This document shows, piece by piece, positions 6,448 through 10,344 of a DNA stretch of 10,344 bases; position 1 is the stretch's first letter; every line of letters starts with the position of its first letter. The translations under genes were made by a program, and so were the position numbers. The stretch is from NCBI GenBank assembly GCA_044867805.1, contig JBIOVQ010000264.1, forward strand, positions 1 through 10,344, read 5' to 3'. A model generated the notes under the pieces. It was not told the origin of the DNA. It ran no database searches and was given only the letters and a program-made list of their open reading frames with translations. This DNA comes from SG8-41 sp044867805. Lineage in GTDB: Bacteria; Pseudomonadota; Gammaproteobacteria; Burkholderiales; SG8-41.

Positions 6448-6766
6448 TTCCGGCTGGCCGGCGCGCGCCGCACTTCCAGCACTGCGTGAACTGGCCTTCG
6501 AGCTGCTCGCCGCACTTCGGGCACCGCCAGGCCTGATCGCGAAACTCGCGCGCGAAGTCCCCTCGTAGAAACGCGACCAGCAGCGCCTCGGCGCGGTCGT
6601 ACTGACGCTCGTCCTCGATCCATACCGAGCACACGTCCACCGGCAGCTCGCCCCAGCCGCTCGTGAGGAATTCGCCGCGCACCGCGGCGGCGATCCCATT
6701 CGATTCCAGGAATCCCTTGACCAGGTGCGCTTCGGGGGCGTGCTTGGCGACGTGGACCTGCTTCAT
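6440..6766 (-). CDS. DUF2007 protein with C-terminal zinc ribbon
   Basis: Small cytoplasmic protein of 108 residues. Residues 1 to about 67 match the DUF2007 family, often annotated 'putative signal transducing protein': MKQVHVAKHAPEAHLVKGFL, the family's N-terminal helix motif, then SNGIAAAVRGEFL and a GELPVDVCSVWIED segment. The tail carries CPKC and CWKC (C82, C85, C96, C99), a four-cysteine zinc ribbon. The biochemical role of the family is not established, and I assign none. The ATG at 6764-6766 has AGGGG just upstream on the minus strand. The last codons and the stop lie inside a heptamer repeat, suggesting that the repeat arrived or expanded at the gene's 3' end. It is convergent with SBP2 and divergent from the VOC gene and shows no functional link to either. 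Confidence 0.85.
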   Translation of the reverse strand: MKQVHVAKHAPEAHLVKGFLESNGIAAAVRGEFLTSGWGELPVDVCSVWIEDERQYDRAEALLVAFLRGDFAREFRDQAWRCPKCGEQLEGQFTQCWKCGARRPAGKS

Positions 6767-6800
6767 GGCCCCTATGCTACGATAAAGTGCGCTCTTGTCT

Positions 6801-6829
6801 ATTCACCATTCACTATTCACCAATTCACG
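6801..6829 (+). repeat. Heptamer tandem repeat upstream of the VOC gene
   Basis: Units ATTCACC, ATTCACT, ATTCACC and AATTCACG (the last one base longer) run head to tail in the 71-bp divergent gap between the DUF2007 and VOC genes. They share the TCAC core and 7-bp period with the array at 6424-6447 and have the same orientation. If translated, they give a false N-terminal extension to the VOC protein. Confidence 0.65.
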
Positions 6830-6837
6830 GAATCTGT

Positions 6838-7233
6838 ATGAACCGCATCGTGCATCTCGCCCTGAAGGTGGAAAACCTGGAGGAGGCGACGGAGTTCTAC
6901 CAGAAGGTATTCGGCTTCCGGGAGGTCGAAACGCGCAAGACGCGCGACCACATCTCGCGGCACATGACCGACGGGAAGCTCGATTTCACGCTGATGAAAT
7001 ACGACGAAGGCACGACCTCGAAGGAATCCATGGCGGCCGGGGCGGGGCCGTGCATCCATCACTTCGCGGTCGAGGTGGATGACGTGAAGGCGCGGACCGC
7101 CGACCTGAAGCAGTACGGCTGCGAGATCATCAGCGAGCCGGGTGTCATACCCGTCAAGTTCCGCGCGCCCGACGGCATCGTCGCCGAAATCGTCCCGGCG
7201 AAGCGGTACAAGAAGGCCAAGGGGGCCGCGTAG
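6838..7233 (+). CDS. VOC-superfamily (glyoxalase-fold) protein
   Basis: Protein of 131 residues with one vicinal-oxygen-chelate domain built of two beta-alpha-beta-beta-beta modules. The first module is RIVHLALKVENLEEATEFYQ to about residue 60; the second starts at GPCIHHFAVEVDDV. Likely metal ligands are H6, H74 or H75, and E117 (in GIVAEIV); the ligand expected on the first module's last strand (around DFTLMKY) is not obvious. Members include glyoxalase I, methylmalonyl-CoA epimerase, ring-cleavage dioxygenases and resistance proteins. At this length a lyase or epimerase-like enzyme is more plausible than a dioxygenase, but I cannot choose. The frame opens upstream at GTG 6787, but that extension translates the heptamer repeat and is not protein-like; the ATG at 6838 begins the domain exactly and has GGAA upstream. 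The TTT operon follows after 105 bases on the same strand. Confidence 0.88.
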   Translation: MNRIVHLALKVENLEEATEFYQKVFGFREVETRKTRDHISRHMTDGKLDFTLMKYDEGTTSKESMAAGAGPCIHHFAVEVDDVKARTADLKQYGCEIISEPGVIPVKFRAPDGIVAEIVPAKRYKKAKGAA

Positions 7234-7234
7234 C

Positions 7235-7250
7235 CGGCGCAGTTGCGCCG
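7235..7250 (+). terminator. Short GC-rich hairpin after the VOC gene
   Basis: CGGCGC / GCGCCG with an AGTT loop starts two bases after the VOC stop codon (7231-7233). No T-tract follows, so it may be a weak terminator or an RNA-stabilising stem. The remaining bases to 7323 hold an isolated TACACT (7283-7288) that could be a -10 box, but I find no -35 at proper spacing. Confidence 0.3.
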
Positions 7251-7338
7251 CGCTTGGAGGGCGCGAAGCGAGGGGCATCTGCTACACTGGCGCGGCGTTT
7301 CTTCGGTCGGACGGAAAAGCTGCGAGGAGGCCGGCGTC

Positions 7339-7812
7339 GTGCGTGGATGGAAGTCCCTCGATAGGAGCGAGCTGGTCGCTGCACTGCTTCTGGTCGCGCT
7401 CGGTGTATTCATCGTGACCGAGGCGTGGGACTGGCCCTACGTGACCCGGGATGGGCCCGGGCCGGGCTTCTTCCCGCTCTGGATCGGCCTGGCGTTGATC
7501 GGCCTGTCCGTGTGGCACATCGCCCGGCAGTATGCCGACGCCCGTAGCGGGAAACTGTCCGTCGTGACGAGCTGGCAGGGCGCACGACCCGTGCTGGTCG
7601 GCTGGGCGGCGCTGATGATCGCAGCGGCGCTGATCAAGCCCGCGGGTTTCACCGTCACTTACGCCCTGTTGACGGCATTCCTGATCCGGGTGGTGTTCCG
7701 CCAGTCCTGGACAGCCGCGCTGGTGGTGAGCCTCGTTTCCGCCGCCGTGTTCTGGGTCCTGTTCGTGAAGCTGCTGCGGGTGCAGCTCCCCGCGGGTCCC
7801 TGGGGATTCTAG
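7339..7812 (+). CDS. tctB: TTT small membrane subunit (TctB family)
   Basis: Small integral membrane component of a tripartite tricarboxylate transporter, partnering with TctA in the inner membrane. The protein has 157 residues, normal for TctB. It shows an N-terminal membrane segment (about 12-28, ELVAALLLVALGVFIV), the family motif GPGPGFFPLWIG leading into a second segment, a third around PVLVGWAALMIAAALI, a fourth around FTVTYALLTAFLI and a fifth in AALVVSLVSAAVFWVLFV, then the usual LPAGP end. I chose the GTG at 7339 because a strong GAGGAGG ribosome site lies at 7324-7330, eight bases upstream. The frame extends to 7243, but those residues are charged, not family-like, and would cover the ribosome site. 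It is the first gene of a tight operon: its TAG overlaps the ribosome site of tctA, which starts 11 bases later. Confidence 0.9.
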   Translation: MRGWKSLDRSELVAALLLVALGVFIVTEAWDWPYVTRDGPGPGFFPLWIGLALIGLSVWHIARQYADARSGKLSVVTSWQGARPVLVGWAALMIAAALIKPAGFTVTYALLTAFLIRVVFRQSWTAALVVSLVSAAVFWVLFVKLLRVQLPAGPWGF

Positions 7813-7823
7813 GAGAGAGCCGC

Positions 7824-9335
7824 ATGGAAGTGCTGGCCGGACTCGCGCACGGCTTTTCGATCGCGCTGGAGCCGATGAATCTCCTCTGGTGCTTCATCGG
7901 CGTGTTCTTCGGCACGGTGGTCGGGATGCTGCCCGGGCTGGGGCCCTCGGCGACGGTCGCGATGCTGCTGCCGCTCACCATGCAGATGAATCCCACCGCC
8001 GGCCTCATCATGTTGTGCGGCATCTATTACGGCGCCAAGTACGGCGGCTCCACCACCTCGATCCTCCTCAACGTGCCCGGAGAATCCGCGTCCGTCGTGA
8101 CGTGCCTCGACGGATTCGCGATGGCGCGCAAGGGTCGGGCCGGGCCCGCGCTGGGCATCGCGGCGATCTCCTCCTTTATCGCGGGAACCGTGGGGGTCGT
8201 GCTGCTCATGCTCATCGCGCCGCCGATCGCGCAGTTCGCGCTGCGGTTCGGCCCGCCGGAGTATTTCGCGCTGATGGCGCTGGGGTTATCCACGGTCGTG
8301 CTGCTCGCGGGGAAATCCATGATCAAGGCGCTGCTCTCGATGTTCGCGGGACTGTGGCTTGCGACCATCGGCATCGACCTCTTCACCGACAGCCCGCGCT
8401 ACACCTTCGGCCGGATCGAGCTAATGGACGGCGTGAATTTCGTGGTCGTGGCGATCGGCACGTTTGCAATCGGCGAAGTGCTCGCCAACCTGGGCGCGCA
8501 ATCGAGCGGGCAGAATTTCACCGTGCCGAAAGGCCTGCGCAATCTCCTGCCCAACTGGCAGGACTTGAAGGATTGCCGCTTCGCTTTCGCCAATGGCTCC
8601 ATCGTCGGTTTCCTGATCGGCATATTGCCTGGGGCGGGCTCCACGATTGCCTCGTTCGTGTCGTATGGCGTCGAGAAAGCGATGTCGCGCCATCCCGAGC
8701 GATTCGGGGCCGGCGCGGTCGAGGGAGTCGCCGCGCCGGAGGCCGCCAACAATTCCGAGACCGGCGGCGCCCTGGTGCCGCTGCTTACCCTGGGCATCCC
8801 GGGATCGGGGACGACGGCGATCCTGCTGGCGGCGCTCATCCTCTGGGGGCTCAAGCCGGGACCGTTGCTGATCCAGGACAATCCGCAGATGTTCTGGGGC
8901 CTGGTCGCGAGCATGTATATCGGCAATCTGTTGCTGCTGGTCCTGAACCTGCCGCTGGTGCCGGTATTCGCCCAGATCCTGCGGCTGCCGGGGTACGTGC
9001 TCTATCCCCTGATCCTGGGCGTTTCCATCGTCGGGGTCTACAGCGTGGATCAGAGGTTCATGGACGTGTGGCTGGTCGGGGGCTTCGGGTTGCTGGGATA
9101 CCTGATGCGGCGGCTCGACTACCCGTCCGCGCCCCTCATCCTGGGACTCGTGCTCGGGGACCTGATGGAAAACGCGGTGCGCCAGTCGCTTATGATGTCG
9201 AACGGCGACATCTCGATTCTCTACTCTAGACCGCTCGCGGCCACGATGCTATTGTTGACCGCCGCAATTCTGGCGGGACCGTTGTTCCGGCAAGTCAATT
9301 CCTGGCGGCTGAAGGCGATGGAGCAGGAAGCCTGA
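7824..9335 (+). CDS. tctA: TTT large membrane subunit (TctA family)
   Basis: Main translocation subunit of a tripartite tricarboxylate transporter, expected to couple solute import to an ion gradient. At 503 residues with many hydrophobic segments it matches the family's normal size and topology. Signature stretches include GMLPGLGPSATVAMLLPLT, GIYYGAKYGGSTTSILLNVP followed by GESASVVTCLDGFAMA, the conserved GILPGAGSTIASFVSYGVEK in the second half, and EAANNSETGGALVPLLTLGI followed by PGSGTTAILLAAL. The two PG(L/A)G segments reflect the internal duplication of this family. Start ATG 7824 is served by AGGAGA at 7811-7816. Spacing to tctB (11 bp) and to SBP3 (33 bp) indicates one transcript. 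It is the only TctA in the window and could in principle also serve the orphan receptors SBP1 and SBP2. The family call is secure; the substrate is not. Confidence 0.97.
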   Translation: MEVLAGLAHGFSIALEPMNLLWCFIGVFFGTVVGMLPGLGPSATVAMLLPLTMQMNPTAGLIMLCGIYYGAKYGGSTTSILLNVPGESASVVTCLDGFAMARKGRAGPALGIAAISSFIAGTVGVVLLMLIAPPIAQFALRFGPPEYFALMALGLSTVVLLAGKSMIKALLSMFAGLWLATIGIDLFTDSPRYTFGRIELMDGVNFVVVAIGTFAIGEVLANLGAQSSGQNFTVPKGLRNLLPNWQDLKDCRFAFANGSIVGFLIGILPGAGSTIASFVSYGVEKAMSRHPERFGAGAVEGVAAPEAANNSETGGALVPLLTLGIPGSGTTAILLAALILWGLKPGPLLIQDNPQMFWGLVASMYIGNLLLLVLNLPLVPVFAQILRLPGYVLYPLILGVSIVGVYSVDQRFMDVWLVGGFGLLGYLMRRLDYPSAPLILGLVLGDLMENAVRQSLMMSNGDISILYSRPLAATMLLLTAAILAGPLFRQVNSWRLKAMEQEA

Positions 9336-9368
9336 GCGACGCATTCAAATAACCAAGGAGGAGATCAC

Positions 9369-10344
9369 ATGAGAATCACATCGATAATTTCGCTCGCCGC
9401 GGTCCTGGCGGCTGCCGGCATGGCCGACGCGGGCGCGCAGGGCTTCACGCCCGATCGCGTGGTCGAGGTCATGGTTCATTCCGGGCCCGGCGCGGGCAAC
9501 GACGTGTTCGCCCGCTCGGTCATCAAGGTGCTGACCGAGATCAAGGCGGTGCCGCAGAACATGCAGGTCATCAACAAGACCGGCGGCGGCGGCCTGGTCG
9601 CGATGTCGTACCTGAGCGAGAAGAAAGGTGAGACGCATCTGCTGGCGGTGTTCACCAGCGTCTGGTGGACCAACCCGCTGATCCGCAAGGAGGCCAACGT
9701 CACGATGAAGGATCTGACGCCGGTCGCGCGCCTGGTCCTGGAGCCGGCGGTGATGGCGGTGCGGGCCGACTCGCCGTACAAGTCGACCAAGGACTTCATC
9801 GAGGCCGCCCGGAAGAATCCCGGGAAACTCAAGCAGTCCGGGGGATCGCTGTCGAGCCGCGACAACAGCTACCGGTTCCTGCTGATGAAGGCGACCGGCA
9901 CGGAATGGCAGTTCATTTCCATGAAATCGGGCGGCGAGCGCGTGGCCGCGCTGCTGGGTGGGCACGTGGACGCGATGGTCATGGAACCGGCCGAGGCGAT
10001 GGAGCAGATCCGAGCCGGCAAAATCCGCGTGATCGCGACCCTCATGGACAAGCGCCTCGCGAGCATGCCCGACGTGTCGACCCTGAAGGAGCAAGGCTTC
10101 AGCGTTCCCGAAGTGCCGCAGGCGCGCGGCTTCGTCGGCCCCCCGGGCATGCCGGCGAACGTCAAGACGTACTGGGAAGGTGTCTTCACGCGGATGCATG
10201 AGTCGCCGGAATGGAAGAACTTCCTGAAGGAAAACCTCTACGAGGACGGGTTCCTGACCGGACGGGGGCTCGTTAGCTTCGTGAGCGAGTATGAAAAGAC
10301 GATGCGCCCCATCCTGCAGGCGGCCGGCATCAAGATCGTGCGCT
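9369..10344 (+). CDS. TTT-family periplasmic binding protein (Bug/TctC), SBP3 (3' end outside window)
   Basis: Cognate receptor of the TctBA module. The ATG at 9369 has a near-perfect AAGGAGG at 9355-9361, seven bases upstream, and 33 bases separate it from tctA. The frame stays open to the window edge: 325 codons are visible, ending at AAGIKIVR, the position of the family's C-terminus, so only a few residues are missing. A signal peptide (MRITSIISLAAVLAAAGMADAGAQ, cleavage near ADA or AGA) precedes VVEVMVHSGPGAGNDVFARS. As in SBP1, the classical VENRPGAGG is replaced by a glycine run (INKTGGGGLVAMSYLSE), and further shared positions follow (KQSGGSLSSRDN versus GFSSSLGNHH; ALLGGHVDAM versus ALLGGHIELV). 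SBP1 and SBP3 therefore look like one subfamily, distinct from SBP2. Its place after TctBA, rather than before as in the classical tctCBA order, is notable. Confidence 0.93.
   Translation, partial: MRITSIISLAAVLAAAGMADAGAQGFTPDRVVEVMVHSGPGAGNDVFARSVIKVLTEIKAVPQNMQVINKTGGGGLVAMSYLSEKKGETHLLAVFTSVWWTNPLIRKEANVTMKDLTPVARLVLEPAVMAVRADSPYKSTKDFIEAARKNPGKLKQSGGSLSSRDNSYRFLLMKATGTEWQFISMKSGGERVAALLGGHVDAMVMEPAEAMEQIRAGKIRVIATLMDKRLASMPDVSTLKEQGFSVPEVPQARGFVGPPGMPANVKTYWEGVFTRMHESPEWKNFLKENLYEDGFLTGRGLVSFVSEYEKTMRPILQAAGIKIVR

Noticed and set aside
6774..6801. Minus-strand TAGACA-16-TAGCAT promoter for the DUF2007 gene
   Set aside because: Transcription would begin at about 6767, immediately before the ATG, leaving the AGGGG ribosome site untranscribed; it also overlaps the heptamer repeat.
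6838..7233. Calling the VOC gene methylmalonyl-CoA epimerase or glyoxalase I because of the CoA-related neighbours
   Set aside because: The fold is clear, but the full ligand set and specificity residues are not; context alone is too weak.
9345..10199. 284-codon minus-strand open frame
   Set aside because: It is antisense to SBP3, whose signal peptide, ribosome site and family motifs are clear; its composition (rich in His, Arg, Asp) is typical of a shadow frame.

Overview
The window is high-GC, densely coded DNA that looks like a beta-proteobacterium of the Burkholderiales type. The inference rests on three separate Bug/TctC-family periplasmic binding proteins in 10 kb, a gene family hugely expanded in that group, together with LysR regulation and CoA-ligase/CoA-transferase neighbours. 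The dispersed intergenic repeats are of a kind I associate with environmental (metagenome-derived) genomes. The taxonomic call is an inference, not something the sequence proves. No stretch longer than about 205 bases lacks a gene.

Layout. (1) 1-1535, plus: the 3' part of an AMP-forming acyl-CoA synthetase, cut by the left edge. (2) 1700-3088, plus: a single-chain alpha-beta family I CoA-transferase, flanked on both sides by two copies of one intergenic repeat (about 1574-1680 and 3121-3225) in opposite orientation. (3) 3294-4265, plus: an orphan tripartite tricarboxylate transporter (TTT) binding protein, SBP1. (4) 4415-5320, minus: a LysR regulator, converging on SBP1 and diverging from a second orphan binding protein, SBP2 (5430-6407, plus). 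Their shared 109-bp gap holds a perfect ATC-N9-GAT dyad. (5) 6440-6766, minus: a DUF2007 protein with a zinc ribbon, bracketed by heptamer tandem repeats. (6) 6838-7233, plus: a VOC/glyoxalase-fold protein. (7) 7339-10344, plus: a TTT operon in the order TctB, TctA, SBP3, the last gene running off the right edge a few codons before its expected end.

How the genes may work together. The theme is uptake and CoA activation of organic acids: TctA/TctB with a binding protein import a carboxylate, while the ligase (ATP-dependent) and the CoA-transferase (CoA exchange) could activate such acids. Only one TctAB membrane module is present for three binding proteins. SBP1 and SBP3 resemble each other more than either resembles the textbook Bug protein SBP2. 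No substrate can be named from sequence alone.

I found no CRISPR array, transposase, RNA gene, defence system or phage gene. The most unusual structure is non-coding: the two inverted copies of a palindrome built from 10-bp units around the CoA-transferase gene.
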